The notes beneath the pieces are model-generated. The model saw only the letters and a program-made list of their open reading frames with translations. It was not told the DNA's origin and searched no databases. A program made the translations under genes and the position numbers. A stretch of DNA of 64,000 bases from JAITVB01 sp031553805 (GTDB lineage: Bacteria; Bacteroidota; Bacteroidia; Bacteroidales; Rikenellaceae): NCBI GenBank assembly GCA_031553805.1, contig JAVBLC010000019.1:43187-107186 (forward strand), read 5' to 3'. Shown one piece after another: positions 1 through 8,649 of the stretch; position 1 is the stretch's first letter, and every line of letters starts with the position of its first letter.

Positions 1-2
1 CG

Positions 3-962
3 GCCGACTGGGTAGCCGAGTGCTTCTGTCTCGAAGGCCCGAAAATGCGCTACATCGACGGCTATTTCTACTATATCAACGCCGAGGGCGGCACCGCCGG
101 CCCGCCGACCAGCCACATGGCTACGCTGGCCCGCTCGAAATCAGTCAACGGCCCGTGGGAAAATTTCCCGGGCAATCCGTTAGTCCGTACCTGGGACGCC
201 AAAGAGAGATGGTGGTCAAAAGGCCACGCCTCGATGATCGACACCCCCGACGGCGAATGGTGGCTAATCTACCATGCCTACGAAAACGGGTTCTATAACC
301 TCGGCCGCCAAACGCTGCTCGAACCCCTCGAAGGCACGGGCGACGGTTGGTTCCGTATTCCGGAAGGCATCCAGGCCGACCAACCGATCAAAAAACCGAT
401 CGCCTCGACCCCCGGCCCCGACCGCCGCAGCCACCTGGGCGAATTCCGCATAGGACTAGACTGGAAATTCTACAAAAATTTCGACACGACGCGTTATACC
501 GTCAACAACAATACGCTGACCCTCAAAGCCCAGGGTGACCGTCCGGGCACTTCGTCACCGCTGATGTGCGTCGCCGGCAACCACGCCTACGAAATCTCGT
601 GCGAAATCGAGAAGAGCCCGGAGGCACGCGCAGGGATCGTCCTCTACTATGACGGCAACTACTATGGCGGCACCGGCTTCGACAGCGAAAACCGCTTCCG
701 TTACCGCCGAGACGACCGCGGTAGCGGGCGCGGAAAGCACACCGGGGGCGACCACCTGTGGCTCAAGATCCGCAACGACAACCAAGTGGTGACCGGCTAC
801 TACAGCTACGACGGCCAAACGTGGGAAAAAGAAGAGTGGGGCCTCGAACTGTCGGGATACAACCACAACACGCTCTACCAATTCCAGAGCCTGTTGCCCG
901 CCCTCTTCGTCACGGGCGAAGGCCAGGCAACATTCAAAAATCTGAAATACACCATACTATAA
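3..962 (+). CDS. GH43 glycosidase with C-terminal lectin-like domain (5' partial)
   Basis: This reading frame is already open at the left edge, so the N-terminus is missing. Visible residues include ECFCLEGPK, where the Glu of EGP matches the general-acid Glu of GH43 five-bladed propellers, then FYYINAEGGT and the SVNGPWENFP segment typical of beta-xylosidase/arabinofuranosidase members. The last ~190 residues (FRIGLDWKFYKNF onward) look like the beta-sandwich accessory domain that follows the GH43 propeller. By family it would remove xylose or arabinose units from oligosaccharides outside the cytoplasm. That fits the xylose catabolic genes 2 kb downstream. The following LysM gene begins 4 bp after this stop, so the two are probably co-transcribed. 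Exact substrate cannot be read from this fragment. Confidence 0.85.
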   Translation, partial: ADWVAECFCLEGPKMRYIDGYFYYINAEGGTAGPPTSHMATLARSKSVNGPWENFPGNPLVRTWDAKERWWSKGHASMIDTPDGEWWLIYHAYENGFYNLGRQTLLEPLEGTGDGWFRIPEGIQADQPIKKPIASTPGPDRRSHLGEFRIGLDWKFYKNFDTTRYTVNNNTLTLKAQGDRPGTSSPLMCVAGNHAYEISCEIEKSPEARAGIVLYYDGNYYGGTGFDSENRFRYRRDDRGSGRGKHTGGDHLWLKIRNDNQVVTGYYSYDGQTWEKEEWGLELSGYNHNTLYQFQSLLPALFVTGEGQATFKNLKYTIL

Positions 963-966
963 CATA

Positions 967-3006
967 ATGGGGCAAGGAATCCGGAAACTGGCGCTGACAC
1001 TCGCCGCCCTGGCACTGGGGCTGACCCTGGCCGCCCAAACGGTGGTCAAATCGACCTCGCAGGTGACGATCGGCGGAAAGTCATATTACCTCCACGCGAT
1101 CAAGCAGGGGGAAACCGAGGCGGCTGTCGCCCGGGCGTATGACATCGCGCTGGAAGAGTTGCGCGCCAACAATTCGAACTTTGCCACCGGGTTCGACCCG
1201 GGCAAGATCATCCGTATTCCTGTCACCCCCGAACGCCATTACCAACCGCCGGTGACTGCCCCCACGACCGGGGGCGGCACCGCCGGCGGACAGACCGTAC
1301 CAGCCGGAAATACCCCGCCCGCGAGCGCCGTGCAGGAGACGACGCCCGTGGCTGCCCCTACCCCGTCGGCCTCGTTCCAGACCACTGGTTCGCGACGGGC
1401 GATCACACACACGGTCAACGCCGGCGAAACGGCCTATGCCATTGCCAAACGCTATGCCGTGTCACTGACCACGCTCGAAAAATCGAACCCCGGGATCGAC
1501 ATCACCCGGCTCAGCATCGGCCAGCAGATCACCATCCCGCGCAACCAAGTGGGCGAATCGACCCAAACCGAGGTGCACCAGGATTTTTTGCGAAAGAAGC
1601 AAGAACTGGAGCTACAATACCCCGGCTACGACTTCCACCTGGTCGAACAGGGCGAAACGCTCTACACGCTGGCCAACAACTACCACACGACGGTCGATGC
1701 GTTGCGCGCGAATAATGCCGACGAGTTGAAAGACGGACTCAAGTGGGGCTCGATCCTGCGGATCCCTGTGGCCGGCCTGACGCAGGCTGCCCAAACGCCT
1801 CCGCCGGCACAGGAAGACCCCGAACGCCTGTCGCGCGCCGAACGCCGCCGCCAGACCACCGAAGCAGAAACCCAGGAAACGCCGGCCATCACGACTACCC
1901 CGCCGCCCGCAACAATTTTCCCGCCGCAGGCCACCGCGACGGAAGAGGACTCCCCACGCCGCCGCGCACGTCAAATCGCGCCGAACGCCCCGATCAACGT
2001 GCTGGTGATGCTTCCTTTCTCCTCGCCGAGCGGTGAAGAGAAGAATTTTACCGATTTTTACAACGGGCTGTTGGTCGCTATGGCCGACCTCAAAAGTGAA
2101 GGCATCTCGGTCGACCTGAATGTCGTCAACACCGGCCGTTCTGCCGAAACGACTGACCAGATCACCCGCAGCGACGCCTTTGCCAACGCCGATCTGGTGA
2201 TCGGTCCAGTCTACAACGATCCGTTCGAGGTGGCGGCCCGCCAGGCCGACCGCTACGGCATACCTATCGTTTCGCCGTTGGGCGAGGTGAACAGCGCCAA
2301 TCCCCATATCTATCAGATCGCCCCGCCCGCCTCGGCCCGTGCCGACAAATGGCGCGAGGTGATCGGTGAGGGTAAGAACGTCGTGGTCATCACCCCACAG
2401 ACCAACGTCGACGAAGAGTTGCGCCAGGAGATCGCCCCGCTGCTGCCTCCCGACGCGAAACACGTGGTCTACGTGAGCAAGAACACCCAGTTGCGAAATT
2501 ATCTGGTCACCGACCGTGAAAATGTCATCATCGTCGAGACCTTGAACGAAAATACGACCGAAGCGATCCTGGCCGCCCTGAGTTCGATCCAGAACCAAAT
2601 TTCGTCGCGCACGCTCCGCTCTTTCCCCATCCAAGTGGTCGGCGGTTCGCGCTGGGCCCGGTTCCCGACGCTCAACAAGGAGCTTTTTTATAAGCTTAAC
2701 GTCACTTTCCTGACGACCTACTACGCCGACCGCAGCCACCCGCAGGTCGCCGCTTTCGACAGCCGCTATATCTTGACTTTCGGATCGGTGCCGACGCTCT
2801 ACGCCTACCGCGGTTACGACACCGGCAAGCTGTTCGTTTCGGCTCTCAGCCGCTACGGCGAACGCTTCGGGTATTATCTGGGCGCGAGCGAAAACACGCC
2901 GTTGGAAGTACCCTACCGTTTCGAGGAAACGGCGGGCGGCAAGCACGTCAACACCGAGTGGGTGCTGGTGCGCTACAACAGCAACTTTTCGATCACGGTG
3001 AAATAG
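967..3006 (+). CDS. Secreted LysM protein with periplasmic-binding-like domain
   Basis: The 679-residue product starts with a signal peptide (residues 1-23, hydrophobic core then LAAQ). Three LysM repeats follow at about 40-86, 146-191 and 222-267, each with the QGET or AGET start and a IPV/TIP end; they should bind peptidoglycan. Pro/Thr/Gln-rich linkers separate them. From about residue 343 (NVLVMLPF) to the end is a type I periplasmic-binding fold, as in the LpoA-like and amino-acid-binding families. LysM plus a binding domain is common in Bacteroidales, but its ligand is unknown to me; a cell-wall sensing or scaffolding role is inference. It is translationally close to the GH43 gene and is followed by a hairpin terminator. 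Confidence 0.85.
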   Translation: MGQGIRKLALTLAALALGLTLAAQTVVKSTSQVTIGGKSYYLHAIKQGETEAAVARAYDIALEELRANNSNFATGFDPGKIIRIPVTPERHYQPPVTAPTTGGGTAGGQTVPAGNTPPASAVQETTPVAAPTPSASFQTTGSRRAITHTVNAGETAYAIAKRYAVSLTTLEKSNPGIDITRLSIGQQITIPRNQVGESTQTEVHQDFLRKKQELELQYPGYDFHLVEQGETLYTLANNYHTTVDALRANNADELKDGLKWGSILRIPVAGLTQAAQTPPPAQEDPERLSRAERRRQTTEAETQETPAITTTPPPATIFPPQATATEEDSPRRRARQIAPNAPINVLVMLPFSSPSGEEKNFTDFYNGLLVAMADLKSEGISVDLNVVNTGRSAETTDQITRSDAFANADLVIGPVYNDPFEVAARQADRYGIPIVSPLGEVNSANPHIYQIAPPASARADKWREVIGEGKNVVVITPQTNVDEELRQEIAPLLPPDAKHVVYVSKNTQLRNYLVTDRENVIIVETLNENTTEAILAALSSIQNQISSRTLRSFPIQVVGGSRWARFPTLNKELFYKLNVTFLTTYYADRSHPQVAAFDSRYILTFGSVPTLYAYRGYDTGKLFVSALSRYGERFGYYLGASENTPLEVPYRFEETAGGKHVNTEWVLVRYNSNFSITVK

Positions 3007-3028
3007 CCCCCGCGACTTAACGTATGAT

Positions 3029-3060
3029 TTACGGTTACCCTGCATGGGGTAACCGTAATT
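3029..3060 (+). terminator. Hairpin after the LysM gene
   Basis: A near-perfect stem (TTACGGTTACCC paired with GGGTAACCGTAA) with a TGCA(T) loop lies 23 bp after the LysM stop. It has only a weak T-rich tail, so termination strength is uncertain. Confidence 0.6.
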
Positions 3061-3163
3061 GTTTCCGACAGCCCCCAACCATTTCTATAACAGCTGAATT
3101 CTTTGAAAACAAGGAGAATAGAAACGATCGACTGTGTGGGTTAGCGTATAAATTGCCGTAACC

Positions 3164-3194
3164 TTGTTTTTCCCGGTCATTTTACCTAATTTTG
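3164..3194 (+). promoter_or_regulatory. Promoter of the xylose regulator/xyl genes
   Basis: TAATTTTG at 3187-3194 matches the Bacteroidetes -7 consensus TAnnTTTG, with a TTG -33 element 20 bp upstream at 3164-3166. Transcription would start near 3200, about 30 bp before the regulator ATG. Confidence 0.6.
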
Positions 3195-3232
3195 ATCGAA
3201 ACGCTCCGCTGCGACAACGATAGATTCAGCCT

Positions 3233-3991
3233 ATGGCACCGACGACGTATTCTCCGATTTCAGTCGACTGTGTGGTTTTCGGCTTTGACGGCAACCTGCT
3301 CAAGGTATTGCTCGTGCCGCGGCATTTTCGGGAAGCGAACCCCGGCGGGCAGGCAAAGGAGCAGCAAGACTATAAACTGCCCGGCAGCCTGATCTTCGAC
3401 GACGAAGACCTCAACCAGTCGGCCTACCGCATCCTGGGCGAAATCATCGAGACGAACAACATCTACCTCAAACAGCTCCACGTTTTTTCGGATCCCGGCC
3501 GGCTCGACCCCCACAACATGGCGTGGTTGAACGAAACTTACCGGGTCGAGGCGCGGCGGGTGGTCACCGTGGCCTACTATTCGCTGGTGAAACTCACCCC
3601 GAAGATGGCCGCCCTGTGCGAGGCCAACCGCGGCGAATGGCACGACGTACAGTCGATCCGCAAACTGGCGCTCGACCACAAGCTGATCCTGATGACCGCG
3701 CTCGAAACGCTCAACAAACAGCTGGTCAACGAACCGATCGCCTTCGAACTGTTGCCCCGGCGCTTTACGATCCGTCAGTTGCAAACGCTTTACGAAGCGA
3801 TCCTTGGCGTAGAGGTCGACAACCGCAATTTTCGAAAAAAGCTCCTCTCGTCGGGCTATCTCGAACCATTGGACGAAAAAGAGCGCGGCGTGGCCCACAA
3901 ACCGGCCCGCTTCTACCAGTTCAACAAATCGCGCTTCGAACGCGAGGCGCGGCGCAAAACGAAACTCAACTTTATTAACTGGCAAGGGTAG
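3233..3991 (+). CDS. NrtR-family (Nudix-domain) regulator, XylR-like
   Basis: This 252-residue protein has an N-terminal Nudix-like domain (about 1-150) and a C-terminal winged helix (about 165-245, RRFTIRQLQTLYEAILG). Bacteroidetes use this architecture for sugar-sensing repressors such as the B. thetaiotaomicron arabinose regulator AraR, and a homologous gene sits beside xylB-xylA-xylose transporter in Bacteroides. The Nudix box is degenerate: the GSLIFDDE...AYRILGEIIE stretch keeps one Glu and the Arg but lacks the canonical RE and EE pairs, so hydrolase activity is unlikely and ligand sensing more likely. The 50 bp spacing to xylB suggests an operon. A role as xylose- or xylulose-responsive repressor is inferred from context. 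Confidence 0.85.
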   Translation: MAPTTYSPISVDCVVFGFDGNLLKVLLVPRHFREANPGGQAKEQQDYKLPGSLIFDDEDLNQSAYRILGEIIETNNIYLKQLHVFSDPGRLDPHNMAWLNETYRVEARRVVTVAYYSLVKLTPKMAALCEANRGEWHDVQSIRKLALDHKLILMTALETLNKQLVNEPIAFELLPRRFTIRQLQTLYEAILGVEVDNRNFRKKLLSSGYLEPLDEKERGVAHKPARFYQFNKSRFEREARRKTKLNFINWQG

Positions 3992-4041
3992 ATTTAGTTA
4001 GGAGTTAAGAGACAGAAATTACAATATTAATATATTAAGGA

Positions 4042-5532
4042 ATGAAATCACTGGGCATCGACATCGGCAGTTCTTCTGTCAAGGCTGCCATCCTCGACAC
4101 CGACACGGGCGCTTGCCTGCGGTCGTTCACCTCGCCCGCCACCGAACTGCCGATCTCGGCCCCCCGCACGGGCTGGGCCGAGCAGGATCCGGCGATGTGG
4201 TGGGAACACGTTTCGATCTGCATCCGCGAACTCTTCCGGGAGGGCGGCATAAAGCCTTCGGAGATCGGGGCGATCGGCATCACTTACCAAATGCACGGAT
4301 TGGTGTGCCTCGACCGCGACGGCAACCCGCTACGCCCGTCGATCATCTGGTGCGACAGCCGCGCGGTCGAGATCGGCGCGCGCGCCTTCGAAGCCATTGG
4401 CCCCGAGAAATGCCTCAACTCGACGCTCAACTCGCCGGGCAATTTTACGGCGTCGAAACTGGCGTGGGTCAAGGAAAACGAACCGGACGTGTTCAAAAAA
4501 ATCTGGAAATTCGCCCTGCCGGGCGATTTCATCACCTATAAACTCTCCGGCGAATTATCGACGACCGACAGCGGCCTTTCGGAGCAAATCCTGTGGGATT
4601 TTTCGGAGAACGGGCTGGCGCGGTTCGTCGTCGACCACTACGGGATCGACCCGGCGACGATTCCCGATTATCTGCCCTCGATCGGCGTCCAGGCCCGCAC
4701 CAGCGCCGACACCGAACGCACGTTCGGTATCCCGGCCGGAGTACCAATCGCCTACCGCGCGGGCGACCAGCCGAACAACGCCTTCTCGCTCAACGTGATG
4801 GAACCGGGCGAGGTGGCGGCTACAGGCGGCACGTCGGGCGTCGTTTATGGGGTGACCGACCAGCGGCGCCCCGACCCCCTCTCGCGTGTGAATGCATTCC
4901 TGCACGTGAGCCACACTGCCGTCGCACCGCGTTACGGGGTGCTGCTATGCATCAACGGCACGGGCATCCTCAACGCGTGGATGAAGCGCACCGTGGCCCC
5001 CGACCTCTCCTACAACGAGATCAACGCGCTGTGTGAAACCATCCCGGCCGGCAGCGACGGGGTGCGGATGCTGCCTTTCGGCAACGGGGCCGAACGGATG
5101 CTGGGCAACCGGTTCACGGGTGCCGCCGCGCTCGATCTCGACCTCAACCGCCACACGCGTGCCCACCTGTTGCGTGCTACGCAGGAGGGAATAGCCTTTG
5201 CCTTCCACTACGGGATGGAGATTATGCGCGAAACGGGCATCGAACCCCGGCTGATCCGGGCCGGACGCGCCAACCTCTTCCTCAGCCCGATTTTCCGCAA
5301 CACCTTGGCCACGATCAGCGGCGCACGGATCGAACTGTATAACACCGACGGCGCCCTCGGCGCGGCCCGCGGTGCAGCCCTCGGCGCCGGATTCTTTAAA
5401 AACCGCGATGAGGCGTTCGCTTCGCTCGAAAAGGTGGGCGTCGTCGAACCCGATCCCGCGCTGCGCCCGGCCCTCGAAGCGGCCTATGCCGACTGGAAAC
5501 GAGAACTCGAAAACAAACTTAATATCAATTGA
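4042..5532 (+). CDS. xylB: Xylulokinase
   Basis: XylB phosphorylates D-xylulose to xylulose 5-phosphate for the pentose phosphate pathway. The 496-residue product is a FGGY carbohydrate kinase: the N-terminal phosphate loop LGIDIGSSSVK (residues 4-14, with Asp7), the QMHGL sugar-binding signature at 83-87, the catalytic-base Asp in AGDQPNNAF (about 242), and the C-terminal FGGY-like segment from IRAGRANLF onward. A purine-rich AAGGA precedes the ATG. The xylA start lies 2 bp after its stop, so translation is probably coupled. Family length is normal and nothing looks damaged. Confidence 0.95.
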   Translation: MKSLGIDIGSSSVKAAILDTDTGACLRSFTSPATELPISAPRTGWAEQDPAMWWEHVSICIRELFREGGIKPSEIGAIGITYQMHGLVCLDRDGNPLRPSIIWCDSRAVEIGARAFEAIGPEKCLNSTLNSPGNFTASKLAWVKENEPDVFKKIWKFALPGDFITYKLSGELSTTDSGLSEQILWDFSENGLARFVVDHYGIDPATIPDYLPSIGVQARTSADTERTFGIPAGVPIAYRAGDQPNNAFSLNVMEPGEVAATGGTSGVVYGVTDQRRPDPLSRVNAFLHVSHTAVAPRYGVLLCINGTGILNAWMKRTVAPDLSYNEINALCETIPAGSDGVRMLPFGNGAERMLGNRFTGAAALDLDLNRHTRAHLLRATQEGIAFAFHYGMEIMRETGIEPRLIRAGRANLFLSPIFRNTLATISGARIELYNTDGALGAARGAALGAGFFKNRDEAFASLEKVGVVEPDPALRPALEAAYADWKRELENKLNIN

Positions 5533-5534
5533 TT

Positions 5535-6842
5535 ATGAGTACATTATTTTCAAAGATCGACAAGATCAAGTACGAAGGCCCCGATTCGAAAAATCCGCTG
5601 GCTTTCCGTTGGTATGACGAAAACCGCAAGATCGGCGGCAAAACTATGAAAGAGCACCTGCGCTTTGCAATCGCTTACTGGCACTCGTTCTGCGGCGACG
5701 GCGGCGACCCGTTCGGCGGCCCGACCCATTTCTATCCGTGGCTGAAGATCGCCGATCCGGTGGAACAGGCCAAGGCGAAAATGGACGCTGCGTTCGAATT
5801 TATCGTGAAGATCGGCGCCCCCTACTATTGCTTCCACGACATTGACCTCATCTCGGAAGGCGCATCACTGGCCGAGTACGAAAAGAACTTGGCGGCTATC
5901 GTGGCCTATGCCAAGCAGAAGCAAGCCGAAACGGGCGTGAAACTGCTCTGGGGCACGGCCAATGTCTTTGGCAACCCGCGCTACATGAACGGCGCGGCGA
6001 CCAATCCCGATTTTCAGGCCGTGGCCTGGGCCGGCGCACAGATCAAGAACGCGATCGACGCCACAATCGCCCTCGGCGGTGAGAATTACGTCTTCTGGGG
6101 CGGCCGCGAAGGTTACATGTCATTGCTTAACACGGACATGAAACGCGAGAAGGACCACCTGGCCAGGATGCTAACCATGGCCCGCGACTATGCCCGCAAA
6201 CAGGGCTTCAAGGGCACGTTCTTCATCGAGCCCAAGCCGATGGAACCGACCAAGCACCAGTATGACGTCGACACCGAAACGGTGATCGGTTTCCTGCGCC
6301 ACTACGGCCTCGACAAAGATTTCAAATTGAACATCGAAGTGAATCACGCCACGCTGGCCGGCCACACCTTCGAACACGAACTGCAGTGCGCCGTCGACGC
6401 CGGCATGCTGGGTTCGATCGACGCCAACCGCGGCGACGCGCAGAACGGCTGGGACACCGACCAGTTCCCGATCAACCTGCAGGAAACCGTCGAAGCGATG
6501 CTGGTCATCCTCCAAGGCGGCGGCCTGTTGGGCGGGATCAATTTCGACGCCAAGGTACGCCGCAACTCGACCGATCCCGAGGATCTGTTCATTGCCCACA
6601 TTGCGGGAATGGATACGTTTGCCCGTGCACTGGTGATCGCCAACGAAATCCTCGAGAAATCGCCGTATAAGGCAATGCGCAAAGCGCGTTACGCATCGTT
6701 CGATAACGGCAAGGGCGCCGAGTTCGAACAAGGCAAGCTGACGCTCGAGCAATTGCGCGAGGTGGCTGTCGGAGGCGGCGAACCTGCCACGACCAGCGGC
6801 CAGCAGGAGAAGTACGAGCAGCTCCTGAGCATGTATATCTAG
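5535..6842 (+). CDS. xylA: Xylose isomerase (class II)
   Basis: XylA converts D-xylose to D-xylulose with two divalent metals. The ATG at 5535 is preferred over a TTG two codons earlier because it matches family N-termini and follows the xylB stop by 2 bp. The 435 residues carry the class II insert and the key motifs: CFHDIDL (catalytic His and Asp), FIEPKP (metal Glu and catalytic Lys), EVNHATLAGHTFEHE (metal Glu and His) and SIDANRGD near the second metal site. Enzymes of this Bacteroidales type are also the source of the anaerobic-fungal xylose isomerases. It is followed by a half-copy of the intergenic inverted-repeat family and a strong hairpin before the transporter gene. Confidence 0.96.
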   Translation: MSTLFSKIDKIKYEGPDSKNPLAFRWYDENRKIGGKTMKEHLRFAIAYWHSFCGDGGDPFGGPTHFYPWLKIADPVEQAKAKMDAAFEFIVKIGAPYYCFHDIDLISEGASLAEYEKNLAAIVAYAKQKQAETGVKLLWGTANVFGNPRYMNGAATNPDFQAVAWAGAQIKNAIDATIALGGENYVFWGGREGYMSLLNTDMKREKDHLARMLTMARDYARKQGFKGTFFIEPKPMEPTKHQYDVDTETVIGFLRHYGLDKDFKLNIEVNHATLAGHTFEHELQCAVDAGMLGSIDANRGDAQNGWDTDQFPINLQETVEAMLVILQGGGLLGGINFDAKVRRNSTDPEDLFIAHIAGMDTFARALVIANEILEKSPYKAMRKARYASFDNGKGAEFEQGKLTLEQLREVAVGGGEPATTSGQQEKYEQLLSMYI

Positions 6843-6860
6843 CCCAGCTAAGCCACGGGA

Positions 6861-6920
6861 GTCCAGGAAAACGAAGTTTTCCAGAGAAATTTTTGCGTCG
6901 CTTTTTATAAAAAGCGACAG
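6861..6920 (+). repeat. Half-copy of the composite inverted-repeat element
   Basis: This stretch matches the right flank of the four full elements: the small hairpin GGAAAAC-gaa-GTTTTCC at 6866-6882, the linker AGAGAAATTTTTG, and the palindrome GTCGC-TTTTTATAAAAA-GCGAC at 6897-6918. Both hairpins differ in sequence from the full copies but remain paired. The central stem and left flank are absent. It lies between two co-directional genes rather than at a convergent junction. Confidence 0.8.
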
Positions 6921-6960
6921 CACCCTCGGCGTAGCCCAAGCGCGGTGGCCACGCTCCCAG

Positions 6961-7072
6961 AGATTTTTATGCCGGATCCGGTCCGGCAGAGGTAATCCTC
7001 CAATGCATAAAAATCTCCCGTGCACGGGCCAATACCAAACCAAGCGGCGGAGGCAGAAAAAGCCTCCGCCGC
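6961..7072 (+). repeat. Intra-operon inverted repeat and GC-rich hairpin
   Basis: Two further structures fill the rest of the 265 bp xylA-transporter gap. AGATTTTTATGC at about 6961-6972 pairs with GCATAAAAATCT at about 7002-7013. At 7044-7072 an 11 bp GC-rich stem (GCGGCGGAGGC / GCCTCCGCCGC) closes a purine loop AGAAAAA. There is no T-run after it, so it is more likely an mRNA-stability or differential-expression element than a terminator. Confidence 0.6.
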
Positions 7073-7106
7073 ATAATACCCCAAACCAACTAAAATCAAA
7101 ACCCCA

Positions 7107-8516
7107 ATGAAGAAAACCTCAACCAACCTTTTCTTCTTCACTCTGGTCGCCACCCTCGGGGGCTTACTCTTCGGGTATGATACGGCCGTCATCTCGGGCA
7201 CCGTCAAGTACCTGCGGATAAACTTTATCGACCCGCGCGGACTGGCCGAAACCGTCGCCAATTCGCTTGAGGGATTCGCCGTGTCGAGCGCCCTGATCGG
7301 GTGTATCGTCGGCGGGCTGATCGGCGGCTTTATGGCCACTACTTTCGGGCGTAAAAAGAGCCTGATCGTGGCCGCCGTGCTATTTCTCATCTCGGCGGTC
7401 GGGTCGGCCTACCCCGAAATGGGACTTGGCGGCGGACAGGTATCCGCTTTCCTCACCCCGTTCATCATCTACCGCATCATCGGCGGGATCGGCGTCGGCC
7501 TGGCTTCGATGCTTTCGCCGATGTATATCGCCGAAATGGCGCCGCCCGAAAAACGCGGCGGACTGGTTTCGTGGAACCAGTTTGCCATCGTGTTCGGGAT
7601 GCTGGTGGTCTATTTCGTCAACTACACCATCGCCCTGCAGGGCAATGAGGCGTGGATCACGGCGACCGGCTGGCGGCTGATGTTTCTTTCGGAAACAATT
7701 CCGGCCATGTTATTCCTCGTCCTGCTCTTCCTTGTGCCCGAAAGCCCGCGTTGGCTGATGATGAAAGGCCGCGAAGAACATGCCCGCGCGATCGTGATGC
7801 GCACCACCGGCAACGAAGCCAAGACCAACACCGAAATCGCCGAAATCCGCCAGTCGCTCCAGGGTGCACCGCGGGCCAAGCTGTTCGCCTATGGCAAAGC
7901 GGTGGTCATTATCGGCATCATGCTCTCTGTTTTCCAGCAGTTTGTCGGGATTAACGTCGTACTTTACTACGCTCCGGAAATCTTCCGGTCGATGGGCAGC
8001 GCCACCGATGCCGCCCTGTTGCAGACGATCATCGTCGGGATCATCAACATCTCGTTTACGATTATCGCCATATTCACCGTAGACAAATTCGGCCGGAAAC
8101 CGCTGCAGATCATCGGCAGCCTGGGGATGGCGGTAAGCATGATCACCCTCGGGATGTCGTTCTTCCTCGAACAGAAAGGGATGTTGGCGCTGGTGGCCAT
8201 GCTGTGCTACGTGGCTTCGTTCGCCATGTCGTGGGGACCGATCACCTGGGTGCTGTTGGCAGAGATCTTCCCGAACAAGATCCGCGGACAGGCGATGGCC
8301 CTGGCCGTGGCCTCGCAGTGGATCGCCAACTATCTTGTTTCGTGGACGTTCCCGATGCTCGACAAATCGTCGTTCCTCGTCGAACATTTCCATAACGGGT
8401 TCGCTTATTGGATTTACGGCGGAATGGCTATTCTGTCGGCCGTCTTCATGTGGCGCTTCGTGCCCGAAACAAAAGGGAAAACGCTCGAAGAGATGGAACA
8501 GATTTTCCATAAGTAA
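7107..8516 (+). CDS. xylE: Xylose/H+ symporter (MFS sugar porter)
   Basis: This 469-residue inner-membrane protein has 12 predicted helices and the sugar-porter signatures: GYDTAVISG near residue 25, the GRKK loop between helices 2 and 3, PESPRWL after helix 6, QQFVGINVVLYYAPEIF in helix 7, DKFGRKPL between helices 8 and 9, and PETKGKTLEEME at the C-terminus. The QQxxGxN segment contributes to sugar binding in E. coli XylE. Position as the last gene of the regulator-xylB-xylA cluster supports D-xylose as substrate, though arabinose cannot be excluded from sequence. Expression may be lowered relative to xylA by the hairpins in the preceding gap. Confidence 0.9.
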   Translation: MKKTSTNLFFFTLVATLGGLLFGYDTAVISGTVKYLRINFIDPRGLAETVANSLEGFAVSSALIGCIVGGLIGGFMATTFGRKKSLIVAAVLFLISAVGSAYPEMGLGGGQVSAFLTPFIIYRIIGGIGVGLASMLSPMYIAEMAPPEKRGGLVSWNQFAIVFGMLVVYFVNYTIALQGNEAWITATGWRLMFLSETIPAMLFLVLLFLVPESPRWLMMKGREEHARAIVMRTTGNEAKTNTEIAEIRQSLQGAPRAKLFAYGKAVVIIGIMLSVFQQFVGINVVLYYAPEIFRSMGSATDAALLQTIIVGIINISFTIIAIFTVDKFGRKPLQIIGSLGMAVSMITLGMSFFLEQKGMLALVAMLCYVASFAMSWGPITWVLLAEIFPNKIRGQAMALAVASQWIANYLVSWTFPMLDKSSFLVEHFHNGFAYWIYGGMAILSAVFMWRFVPETKGKTLEEMEQIFHK

Positions 8517-8573
8517 CCCGGCGCGGGAGACCTCGCAGGGTCGTCCCAAATCTGGCTACCTTTATCAACGAAA

Positions 8574-8601
8574 AGCCCCGGCGCATTGCCGGGGCTTTTT
8601 G
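8574..8601 (+). terminator. Bidirectional terminator at the xylE/decarboxylase junction
   Basis: AGCCCCGGC / GCCGGGGCT stem with a GCATT loop, followed by TTTTTG on the + strand and preceded by AAA on the same strand, so it can serve both converging genes. Confidence 0.85.
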
Positions 8602-8649
8602 TTTTTAATATTCGGAGATGCACTTCCCGATCTCCGGAAAAACACATTT

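Noticed and set aside
1612..3078. Open frame opposite the LysM gene
   Set aside because: Antisense to a clear gene with signal peptide and three LysM repeats.
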